The notes under the pieces are model-generated. The model ran no database searches, had not been told where the DNA came from, and was given only the letters and a program-made list of their open reading frames with translations. From positions 5,270,001-5,334,000 of the forward strand of contig NC_044012.1 of the NCBI RefSeq assembly GCF_900496995.4: a DNA stretch of 64,000 nucleotides, read 5' to 3'. The DNA comes from Aquila chrysaetos chrysaetos (Eukaryota; Chordata; Aves; Accipitriformes; Accipitridae). The position numbers were made by a program, and so were the translations under genes. Shown here piece after piece: positions 24,901 to 34,625 of the stretch (position 1 is its first letter; every line of letters begins with the position of its first letter).

Positions 24901-26343
24901 CTTTCTTTGCCCACAAAGGAACTTTTTCAATCTATTTGAAGCTTCAACTGCAGCAGGTAGTTATTCTGGAGATGCCACACCTAACGAATACAATGACAAA
25001 TATTTATTGGCACAATGTTGTGTGTGAGAACAAAGTAATGCATTTCCTCTCTAAAACTTGGCCTTCTGCATCTTCACAGTGTTGCAGGGCTGTTTATTAA
25101 ATTCTGTCCCTGTCGAGCATGTCTCCTCTTCATTTGACAGAGGTGGAAAGTTGGAGGTCCCTTTCGAGAAGGCAAAGAGCCATTAGACGGCATCTGGGAA
25201 AGCACATGAGTTTTAAGCACTTCAGGTACGCCGTGAGTCTGTGGTTGACTAATACAAGGGTCAAAGTCTTCTCCTTGGGCGAGGACGGGTGCTCTCCTTC
25301 ATGACACACCCTGTACAGTACCTGCCACAGGTATCATAAAGTGAAAAGGCTGTTGAGTTACATGTAACGTGATGTGAAACCACACCAGTGGCGTGTCCTA
25401 ACTTCCCAGCGTTTTCTTTCACATCTGCAGTTTTACTTATTTAAGGTAGCTGTTGTGCAGAATACTGTTTGTAATTAATATGAAGAGTTTTGTCTATAAT
25501 ACTGTCACATCCACTTGACATCATGGGAAGGTTAGGTCCCAGAAGTTTAGATTATAGTTTGCCAAGGTTGATCTAACTTTGATTGTTTCCATTTTTTAAT
25601 ACCAAAAGCCTGATTTTTAAGAACTGTTGAATTGTCTCAGCTTCTATTGATTTTGTTCGATTTCAAAGACACAGAAAAATCAGACTCAGAAAAATTGGAC
25701 ACTCAAAATTAGAGAGCTTTTGGGCTTTTTAAGTGCCCTTGCATAAATAGCTCACTTTAAGTCAATTTCTGGTAAGGAAATAGGACTCAAGTCTTTCAAC
25801 TTATTTCATCATAAGCTAATCACCACCTAACAGTGGCTTGTTTTGAGAAAGTCTTAACCTTTCTCTTTTTTTATGAGGTCTTTGAAAGCCAAATTCAGCT
25901 CAACTTTCTATTTCAGACTGTTAAAGGAAGTGAATAATTTTTCAAACTCTGTTGAGAAGACTGGAAATAATACCTAAAAAGGTTAGAGGTCTTTTGTGTA
26001 AAACGGTAACACAGCTTCTCCTTCTGTATCATTTTGGTCTCCTTCACCACAAAATATATCTGAAATAAAATCAGATCCAGAGAGGTGGAACAAAACGTTA
26101 TGGAGTCAAAAAGCAATTTCCATATGAGCAAATTAGAGGTAGTAAGATGTCTCAGTTTCTAAAGAATGAGAAGCTCAAGAAAAAATATGCAATTGATATG
26201 TGCAGTTAATTGGCAATGTACTTGAATTTACCAAGCTTAGTTCATCTGACTAGCTCAACTTTAGAATCAGATTAATGTTATTAATGTTAATTTTAGAACT
26301 TTTTATATTGGATATTTAAAGACCATCTAGCACAGCGTTAGAA
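21957..26343. other. Non-coding DNA between NAT-A and NAT-B
   Basis: It should contain the NAT-A 5' non-coding exon or exons and promoter, which I cannot locate. A segment at about 22199-22320 is paralogous to one upstream of NAT-B. A 22-base exact match to 1701-1722 occurs at 26148-26169. No other gene is supported. Confidence 0.6.
22199..22320. repeat. Paralogous upstream block, NAT-A copy
   Basis: It contains GGTGGCTGGGAAACGGG and, about 70 bases on, AGGAGCGTTCATGAAAACCG. The same two motifs occur in the same order at 29358-29480 upstream of NAT-B. This looks like flanking DNA copied along with the genes. Confidence 0.55.
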
Positions 26344-27234
26344 TTAGATTTTATCCACTAAATTAGGTGGCAAGCCACGAACGTTTACTGGTACGAGTTT
26401 GTTCTCCAGCACTATATTGAATTTGTCTTTCAGTGTTTTCTCAACCTCTTCATCTGTAAGAGTTGTGATCTGCACCAGGTCCACGTCCTCCATGTAGTTA
26501 TACTTCACCTCAGTGAAGGTCCATCCAACTAAGGCATAAAGCCCTTCAGTGGTTTGGAGACTGCAGATCGACTTCTTCCTAAGTATGTTATCTGGAGACA
26601 CTTGCAGGTATGTGTTTAGCTCCTGGAAGTCATTTATATGTCGCGGCTTGAGAGTGAACATATACATTTTTCTGATATTCCCCAGTTCTGGATTATCAGT
26701 GAAAGGGACACTTTGCTGCTCAGGAATATAATGCTTCCTTTTCACTTTCTCAAAGTACCAGGTGCCGTTGTCTTCCATGAAGCGGAAGACGCCAGGGATC
26801 TGGGCTTGATCCTTCCCAGAAATCAACATCAATGGCTGCCACGCCTGGTAGGCACCGCCAAAAGCCGCATCCACTATGTAGGAATTTCCCTTGATCACCA
26901 CCTTCAGTAGGATGTGACTTATCTCAGAAGTGTATGTCTTCGTGGCAGGTTCATAACTGTTTCCTCCAAGAATACAGATGTCATACCCTAATTCTTGCAA
27001 GGCCCAAAACAGAAGGTAGTTGCTTTCCAGGCACCATCCACCACGTTTCTTTCTCACAATCTTATTGTAAATAGATTGTAAATCCAGTTCGATGGTCTCC
27101 CCACAATGCATGCTGAGGTTTTCAAAAGGAATTGCCTGGATGTGATGCTGGAAGATGACTGTTAAGGTTTGCAAGTCTGCATCCTGATGGGACTCATTGT
27201 AAGAAATTCTTGCTAAATACTCTTGAATGTTCAT
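26344..27234 (-). CDS. NAT: Arylamine N-acetyltransferase, paralogue B (296 aa)
   Basis: A complete single coding exon of 296 residues. The family reaction is acetyl transfer from acetyl-CoA to arylamine-type nitrogen via a Cys68 thioester. The triad is intact: Cys68 (KKRGGWCLES), His107 (EISHILLK) and Asp122 (YIVDAAFG). The N terminus keeps HHIQAIPFENLSMHCGE and the C-terminal domain keeps SICSLQTTEGLYALVGWTF. It differs from its neighbours near the active site: Ala124, Gly127, Tyr129 and AWQPL in place of MWQPM/MWEPM. Its C terminus is a few residues longer (PPNLVDKI). A 3' splice acceptor lies five bases before the ATG. Most diverged of the three intact copies by eye; I see no sign of inactivation. 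Confidence 0.96.
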   Translation of the reverse strand: MNIQEYLARISYNESHQDADLQTLTVIFQHHIQAIPFENLSMHCGETIELDLQSIYNKIVRKKRGGWCLESNYLLFWALQELGYDICILGGNSYEPATKTYTSEISHILLKVVIKGNSYIVDAAFGGAYQAWQPLMLISGKDQAQIPGVFRFMEDNGTWYFEKVKRKHYIPEQQSVPFTDNPELGNIRKMYMFTLKPRHINDFQELNTYLQVSPDNILRKKSICSLQTTEGLYALVGWTFTEVKYNYMEDVDLVQITTLTDEEVEKTLKDKFNIVLENKLVPVNVRGLPPNLVDKI

Positions 27235-27239
27235 TTTGC

Positions 27240-27251
27240 CTGTGTGAGCAG
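27240..27251 (-). promoter_or_regulatory. NAT: 3' splice acceptor before the NAT-B coding exon
   Basis: The minus strand reads CTGCTCACACAG then GCAAA then ATG, with the AG at 27241-27240. The five-base spacing equals that in NAT-A. Confidence 0.75.
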
Positions 27252-29357
27252 AAAAATAGCCAGTTACTGTTGTGCAGCTCTCAAGGGGTTTACTCCTATT
27301 TCTGTAGCACAGGTTAACCAGCCTGCAAATGTAGCCTAGGCCATTTCATTGAGGATTTGAAAGAAACCTGTGCCCTTGATAGGAGATGAATGCAGGCTAG
27401 ACCTGCCTGTGTCATCTCTATTTCTTAAAAAAGAGATGAGGATAGGAGCAGGTGACAATAATGCTTTCTTTCTCTCAGATGTTGCCTTCGAGCCAGGTGG
27501 ATGTCTTTCCTATGGGAAGACACGGCACATGGCACAACAGAGTCTCTGGCCCTGGATGAGGGTCCCATGTGACAAAAAAATTATCAAACTGACAAACGGG
27601 TTTGCAGAAAAGCTGCTACACCATACCAGCAGAAAATTCAAAGCAATTTCTTACTGTTTCTTTTACTGTAACAGGTAAGCAATTCTTTATTTATCCCACA
27701 GGTAATTTAACTGGAAAGTTTTACATTCATGGCTTTAGTTAACTGGGATTAACATCTCTGTGTGCCACCATTTTAGACAAGCATCTACGTGAAGTAGATA
27801 TTGTTGTTTTCTTAATCACTTTAGTTTCCCTGTGGAGTTCAGACAGAGCTTTGACCCTGGCTGTTAAAAGGAAGGAACTGTTAATTTTTCTAACCTAAGG
27901 GTCAGAGAAATTGATAATTACTAAGGATACATTCACGGCATATTCAGCGGCTTTTGGTTTCTTTTACCATCTTTTACAAAACAAAGGCCTTAGTTTCAGC
28001 TCAAATTATCGGATATATTTTGTGTGTTCATGTCTCTGATCCCTATTCCTTTCATTAGCTGAAAGAGACCGTCATTGGTACTGGCTGCGTGGCCAAGGTG
28101 CAAAAGGTTCCCTGTAACACTTCTAATCCACTGACTCATCTGGTATCTGCAAGGATTTCTTTTGCCTTTAATTTAGATTTAATTTGGCTTTTTTCCACGC
28201 AAGGATGTTTGTTTTCCGGAACAATTCACAATCTGCTAAGGACTGTATTAATTTCCAAAAGGTCTCAGGATTTCTTGCTCCTTGAAATCGGTCACACGTT
28301 CCCTGGGAGGATTTTCCAAAAATCATTTGTTGTAGATGAGATGGGAGAGATTACCTTCCCGTGACTATTCTCAGCTTTGGTCCAACTGCTCCCCTAGAAG
28401 CAACCAGCAGTTTGACCCAATATCCATGCCAGCACTCAAGTGAATGCTGGGAGCTTTTGAAAATCCCACCTAAAATACGTAGGTGGAAATAGCCCCACCC
28501 CAGTAGGTGAGCACATCAGATGACCCAATCTCTAGACTTTAACCCCAATTTTGATGCCAGCAGCACAACTCACTTGACTTAGTTGTGTTGCTCCTGATCT
28601 GCACCGGTACCAGGATTCAGACTGGCTGATGCGAAAACACAGGAAAATGTAATAAAATAGAGGACTATCCCAATAAGGGAATAAGAAATAAACATTTTCA
28701 CTTCAAAAGGACCCAAAGAAGCTACATGAAAAAACAGTAATGTGTCTTTGATACTGCATTTTATGGGTTTTTTCCATCCCTTTTTTAGGACAAGGGCATT
28801 CATGTCTGGCAGGATCTCCTTGGAAACGCTGGTTGTAGAAAGCCATTCCCTCCCCAACAGACAGCACACGTGAACACTGGCAAGCTCATCCTGCGGTCCT
28901 CTGCCTCATTTTTCTTTCTATTCCCACTTTTAGCCATTTTGCGTAGCCAGATAGAAGCAGCACCTTTTCCCTGTGACGGTGTCAAGCTGAACCTCTGTGA
29001 CAAGGAGAGGCCCAAGCGAGTCCATTAATTAGCCTGGTGGATCTGATATGCTTGAAATTTGCTTTCAAGAAAAAAACAATCATTCCCTGCTCTGGGTCAG
29101 CAGCAGAAGACCTGATGCCCTCCCTGTAACCTGTCTCCTGGGGCTGGGTGTCCCCATCGCCCCGGCGAGACTGCAGCATATACCCAGGTCCCCTCTTCCA
29201 GCCATGAGCAACCTCCCCATCGAGAGCTTCCATGGGATGCTGGCAATGAGGCTTCAGGAAAACATGTTTTTGGAAATTCGCAGCCCGTGCCTCAGTTTCC
29301 CCGGCCGCGCGTTCTCTGCCCTCATCAATTTAAAGTCTGTATAGTAAAGACAGCCTC

Positions 29358-29480
29358 GTGGTGGCTGACAAAACGGGCTCTGATCTTAATGAATACTTAG
29401 AGAGGTTTTAGTATAATAAAGCTGCGGTACAAAATCATTGGCGTTAGGGAGCGTTCATGTAAACCAGTGTTTACTCCCTC
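29358..29480. repeat. Paralogous upstream block, NAT-B copy
   Basis: It contains GGTGGCTGACAAAACGGG and later AGGGAGCGTTCATGTAAACC, matching the order and spacing class of the block at 22199-22320. I found no equivalent upstream of NAT-C. Confidence 0.55.
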
Positions 29481-29696
29481 GCCTTCCCAGACGCAGCTTT
29501 GCTTCTTGGCACAACCATTCCCACCTTGCTAGCGACGGGGCTGCAGCAGCAAGCTAGCCCTCGCCCCAGGGGACAGTTTGCATTCTAAAACTGAGTTGCC
29601 AAGTATCTCAAGCCTCAGTTGGGATCTCAGCCTTGTTTACTTTTGCTCCTGCAGCAGCCGAGCTTCATTCAGCATTCGCGCAGCTTGGTGGGTAGT

Positions 29697-30283
29697 TGTC
29701 ATGGTTTAACCCCAGCCAGCAACTAGGCACCACGCAGCCGCTCACTCACTTCCCCCTCGCCCAGTGGGATGGGGGAGAGAATTGGAAGGGAAAAGGTAAA
29801 ACTCATGGGTTGAGGTAAGAACAGTTTAGTAGAACACAAAGGAAGAAGTTAATAATGATAGTAATAGCAATACTAAAATGACAATAATAATAAAAGGATT
29901 GGACTATACAAAACAAGTGATGCACAATGCAATTGCTCACCACTCACCGACCGATGCCCAGTCAGTTCCCGAGCAGCGATCCCCCCAGACCAACTCCCCC
30001 GCAATAATATACTGGGCATGATGTCACATGGTCTGGAATACCCCTTCGGCCAGTTTGGGTCAGCTCCCCTGGCTGTGTCCCCTCCCAACTTCTTGTGCCC
30101 CTCCAGCCTTCTTGCTGGCTGGGCATGAGAAGCTGAAAAATCCCTGACTTAGTATAAACACTACTTGGCAACAACTGAAAACATCAGCGTGTTATCAACA
30201 TTCTTCTCATACTGAATCCAAGACATAACACTGTACCAGCTACTAGAAAGAAAATGAACTCTATCCCAGCTGAAACGAGGACA
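29697..30283 (-). mobile_element. Solo LTR of the same avian ERV family as 9442-10021
   Basis: On the minus strand it starts TGTCCTCGTTTCAGCTGGGA at 30283 and ends GGTTAAACCATGACA at 29697. Flanks GTAGT (29692-29696) and GCAGT (30284-30288) are a likely 5-bp target duplication with one change. A TATA-like AT stretch lies at about 30004-30011. No internal genes remain. It lies about 2.5 kb upstream of the NAT-B start and is transcriptionally parallel to it. Confidence 0.85.
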
Positions 30284-30329
30284 GCAGTGAAATTCAGACA
30301 TTGGTTCTGCCTGTCTGCAAGCATCCCTG

Positions 30330-30420
30330 GGGATCACTGTGTCCTTTCATAATTAGGCTGAATATTAGGAACCGTTCTTCTCTGCTAAAATTCATGAGAG
30401 GCTTCCAGGTTTGGATCCTC
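30330..30420 (+). mobile_element. Possible CR1 3' scrap
   Basis: The wording AGGCTGAATATTAGGAACC, then TTCTTCTCTGCT, resembles the CR1 3' segment read in sense. It is short and diverged, so confidence is low. Confidence 0.3.
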
Positions 30421-33400
30421 TTGCACATGCCTACACCATTTGTTTGATTTTAAGCTACACTGTGAGTCAGTAGCTGGGGTTTTCATACACTCTGGCTCAG
30501 CATAAAAGGGTTAGTTTAAATCTCGAGCGCTTGATCTTTGTACTTGGACAACGTCCTTGCAATGCAACGTGTGCTGTTGGCCCCAGGGCTGCTGTAATTT
30601 ATACTTTGCTAATATGCCTACAGTGCTAAGCGCATGGTATGCGGACCCACAGGGGTGGGCTTTTCCAAACAGGCTGACCCGCAGCTGCAGGACGAAGTTA
30701 AAGGTCAGACACTTGGGTGCTTGCTTACCTCTCAGCCAGCGAGCTCAGGCTTTCTGCCCTAGTTTGCTCCAAAGTTCCCAGGAAGCGTTGTACTGGGAAC
30801 TGCTGCTCTTAAAGGTCCAGGCTACCTTTACTGCCTGGCAGGGACAGCGTTCTCCTCCAGCAGAAGAGGAAAAGAGGGGAGAGAATTTCTTCTTTTATAA
30901 TATTTTATGTTCTGATGGTTTTATTGGTTTATTTGTATTGACATATGCCTAGAAAGCCCTGTCATGCAATTCATTGTGTTAGGTGCTGTACAGAGAGCCT
31001 GAAAATGATCCAGTCCTCAAATTTCTTACCACACTGAGTAGATTTTAACCTCCTGCATTACTGATTGAGAACTGAAGCCCTCCAGGAGTGCAAAGGAGAA
31101 ATACAGTATGGGTATCTCAAGCAACTTTTGTAAGTGGTTATAACCCCATCCTCAACCCCGCAGGTCACCCAGGTGCTTCAGTCTCTGGGGCACCTTCACG
31201 GCTGCACCCACGCTGAAGCAGCAAAGCAATAGTGCAAATTTTGATACAGATTTTACATTGTTGACACTCGTGTGGCCTGGATCCCTGTAGGAAGTGACTT
31301 ACGATAGATAGTAATCCAAGCCAAGAAGCCACTGATTTACTGGTGGGGGATGACAACTGTTGAATGAATCACACCGCACTGAGCTATTCTTTGTGGCTGA
31401 TACCAGACCCCCAAAGCAACAAGGTCAGATTTGCCAAGTCATTTAGCTGTTTAAATCCCCTTAGGTTCAAAGAGAAGCCCTGTCCTTTGGCAGCGAGGTT
31501 GCTGCTCCCAGAGAGCGCTGCGCTCCCCGAGCCTGCTATGCCTTTAAGGATTTGCCTCCAAAGTTAGTGATAAGGAAAAAGCAAACTAGTGCAATCTGAG
31601 ATTAAGAGCCTCTGTTGGTTTTTTTTTCTCCTTCCAACAGAGAGCTTCATTCGATTGTTCAGCAATAAAATCTGCTCTCGTGGGTGGGCTGAGCGGGAGG
31701 TCCAGAAGCGCTGAGCTGTGCCACAAAGCGGGCAGCAGCCAGAGCGGCGGACGGGGCACACGCTCGAGGAGATGAGTCAGCTGAAAAGAAAGTGGGTTTT
31801 CCTATTATTGCTTGCCCTTCACTTGCTGAATCTGTGGGGCAATGGACATAACACCCTACTTCTTCCCCTGAGCCTATGAAACAGCCCAAAGCACGAGAAA
31901 CATCCAGGCTCGGGGAGAGGAACGGGCGCAGACTTTCCTAGGTGTTTCCCACGTCTGTTCCCACAAATGTTGGAGCTTCTTGGCTCCGCATGGACCTTGT
32001 CCTGCCCCACACCTCTGCGAGACCTGGCTGGGCTTTTACCTCCATCCCGATGCTTTGCCCCAGCTGCCAGGCTGCTGCAAGGATAAAGCCACCGAGTTTA
32101 GCTCCTTTAGCTCTTCCACTAACGCGGGGACCAAAGAAGGATACAGCTTGCAAACAAGCCAGATCCTTGGACAGTTTCTTCTGACAATCTGTGTTGCAAG
32201 CTGCTGGTCCACGCTGGAAGAAGCCCCTTTTCCTTCTGCAATCCACTACAGGGTCAGTGATTAACATTTCATTTCCCTATAGGATGGGGGAGCCTCATGT
32301 GCTATAAGGGACTGTTGCACCCGTGCAGTCAAGCGCATACGGATGCATTTGACTCTGGGAAGACGGGGATTTGGGGAACTCAGTGTCTTTATGAAATACG
32401 TTGTGAATGTGCAGAATAGCTTTTATTAACTAGAAACTGCTAGTTATAGAAAGCTGCACATATCACATAACAAATAAAAAGGGGTCAGCGAGTTACTGTA
32501 TTTTTAAAAGCCTTAGCTGCAAAATACTAGCACATACAAATAATCAAGACAACTGCAGTGATTAATGAAATGTTTTACTTTGGGGATACACATTGTAATT
32601 GGGGGAAAAAACAGTTGAATAGTTTTACTTCACAATTCTTGATTTTTTTATTTAATTGTTATTCACTTATATAATTTACTTAATTGTGAGTGCATAGTTG
32701 TAATGCTTCCAAGATTTGTACATAAAGGAACATCAAGCATCTTCTCAGAGGGCAAAGTGATCACATTTGAGTAATTTCTCATACTAAGGATCTTAGCCTT
32801 TAGGTATCTGATTAAGATTCGTCGTTTCTCCTTATATCAATATAATTAGTATCACTGCAAACACATCCTCAGTAGAACGGAAACGTTTCAGAAAAATGAT
32901 TCTGCGCATGTGTTTGAGTTCAGCCACAATAATTAATGTGCAATAACACTCAGAGTAGAGTCTTACTAGAGGAGCGTGTATTCCCAGCAGTCTGCTGCTG
33001 GGTGGTAGCAAACAAAATGCATGGGAGATGCTTTCAGTTCAAAGAAATCCTGCTTTTTGATTATGGCACTGAGAGAACAGGAGTCATGTAAACTCTGGAC
33101 CAAGACAGAATTGTCCACTAATATTTCTCGTCATCAGTTTTAGGCCATAAATAGCCCATCCGTAAGTATTCTCACAGTGTGGCACAGGCATGGGACTGTC
33201 CGACTGTCGCACGGGAGGGTGTTGCGAATGCAAGAGCAAAAAAGGACAGGCTTATGGCTTAACTGTAGCAAACTCAGCAATGGATGTCTTTGTTTTTCTG
33301 GCTATTAAAGTCCAAAAATAATATGGTATTCATTTAAGAGGTGGGTACGATTTTCCCCAGGTGGCAGCACAAAGTAATAAAGAGACATACAGCTCCATCG

Positions 33401-33714
33401 CTCTACCCTGCTACTCTGGGTGTATTTAGAAAAGCTTTTAAGAGATGAAAGGAGTAGGGAATGGGCAGAGTCTGCTTCCAGCTAAGCACAAAGAGAAGGG
33501 TAGTGATTTGATTGAGCTAGGAAGAAATTATTTGTACCCAAACCAAAGAGAGATGGAGGAGCAGTTGTGAAAATCAATTTCTTTTTCCAGATTCATACTA
33601 ATATGGTCTGCCTTACACTGGTATAGACGGCAAGAGAAAGCTTAACCTTTAGATGCTTGTCAGAAATAGGGGGAAGGATTGCATGTAATGCCACTGGATT
33701 GAATTATATATAAT

Positions 33715-34599
33715 TCAGGCAAAGAGTTCAGATGGATGAGGCCTGCTTCTATTGATGGGTACAAGTTTGTTGTCTAGTGTTATACTGAATTTCTCTTTCA
33801 GTGTTTTCTCTATTTCTTCATCTGCAAGGATTCTGATTTCCACCAGATCCATATTATCCTTATAATTGTACTTCATCTCGGTGAATTTCCACCCCACCAG
33901 AGCCCGGATGCCGTTGGTGGTCTGCAGGCTGCAGATAGACTTGGACACAAACAGCGAAGCCTGCTTTGTCTGCAGACGGGTGTTGCAGGCTCTGAACTCT
34001 TCGATGTCTCGTGGCTGAAGGGTAAAGAGATAAATTGGACGGCAACCTTCTTCTTCCAAGTTATGGGAAGCGGAGACGCTTTGGTCGGGAGTGTACTGCT
34101 TCCTTTTCACCTTCTCGAGGTACCAGACCCCGCTCTTCTCCAGGAAGCGAAAGATCCCAGGAGTCTGCGGCTGGTCTGTCCCAGAAATCAGCTCCATTGG
34201 CTCCCACATCTGGCAGGCCATCCCAAACGCGCCATCCACGATGTAGGATTTGCCGCCAAGCACCACTTTCAGCAGCAGATGATCCATTGCAGGTGCATAC
34301 ATGTCATACTCCGGGACATAAACTTTTGCTCCCAGAAGGGTGACATCATAGCCAACAGTTTTCAGGACCCAAGATAAAAGATGGTTGTTTTCCATGCACC
34401 AGCCCCCGCGTTTCTTCCTCACTATCTTGTTGTAAGCCGCTTCCAGGTCTAGCTCAACGCATTCCCCGCAGTGGATGCTGAGATTTTCAAAAGGGACTGC
34501 TCGGATGTGGTGCTGCAATATATCCGTCAAGGTAGCCAGGTCCAGCTTATTGTAGGAGCCCTGGTAAGAAGTTCTGGCAAAATATTCCTTGATGTCCAT
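33715..34599 (-). CDS. NAT: Arylamine N-acetyltransferase, paralogue C (294 aa)
   Basis: A complete single coding exon of 294 residues starting MDIKEYFART. An in-frame ATG lies 23 codons upstream (34668), but a splice acceptor sits between the two and all family members start here, so 34599 is the start. The triad is intact: Cys68 (KKRGGWCMEN), His107 (AMDHLLLK) and Asp122 (YIVDGAFG). HHIRAVPFENLSIHCGE and SICSLQTTNGIRALVGWKF are conserved. The substrate-pocket positions are unusual: Met127 and Cys129, where the other two copies have Val/Gly and Tyr. The reaction is acetyl-CoA-dependent arylamine N-acetylation in the cytosol. The TGA stop overlaps a 16-base perfect palindrome (33701-33716). 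A solo LTR and an antioxidant-response-type core lie upstream. Confidence 0.96.
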   Translation of the reverse strand: MDIKEYFARTSYQGSYNKLDLATLTDILQHHIRAVPFENLSIHCGECVELDLEAAYNKIVRKKRGGWCMENNHLLSWVLKTVGYDVTLLGAKVYVPEYDMYAPAMDHLLLKVVLGGKSYIVDGAFGMACQMWEPMELISGTDQPQTPGIFRFLEKSGVWYLEKVKRKQYTPDQSVSASHNLEEEGCRPIYLFTLQPRDIEEFRACNTRLQTKQASLFVSKSICSLQTTNGIRALVGWKFTEMKYNYKDNMDLVEIRILADEEIEKTLKEKFSITLDNKLVPINRSRPHPSELFA

Positions 34600-34606
34600 G
34601 CCGCCT

Positions 34607-34625
34607 CTGAGAGAAGGGTGGAAAA
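34607..34625 (-). promoter_or_regulatory. NAT: 3' splice acceptor before the NAT-C coding exon
   Basis: The minus strand reads a T-rich tract, then CCACCCTTCTCTCAG, then AGGCGGC, then ATG. The AG is at 34608-34607. The seven-base gap parallels the five-base gaps in NAT-A and NAT-B and shows that the upstream ATG at 34668 is intronic. Confidence 0.8.

Larger units (their letters stand above)
27252..33714. other. Non-coding DNA between NAT-B and NAT-C
   Basis: It contains the second upstream paralogous block (29358-29480), a solo LTR (29697-30283), and a possible CR1-like scrap just right of the LTR. The NAT-B promoter and first exon should lie here but are not resolvable by eye. A NF-E2/AP-1-like ATGAGTCAGC is at 31772-31781. 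No further gene is supported. Confidence 0.6.
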
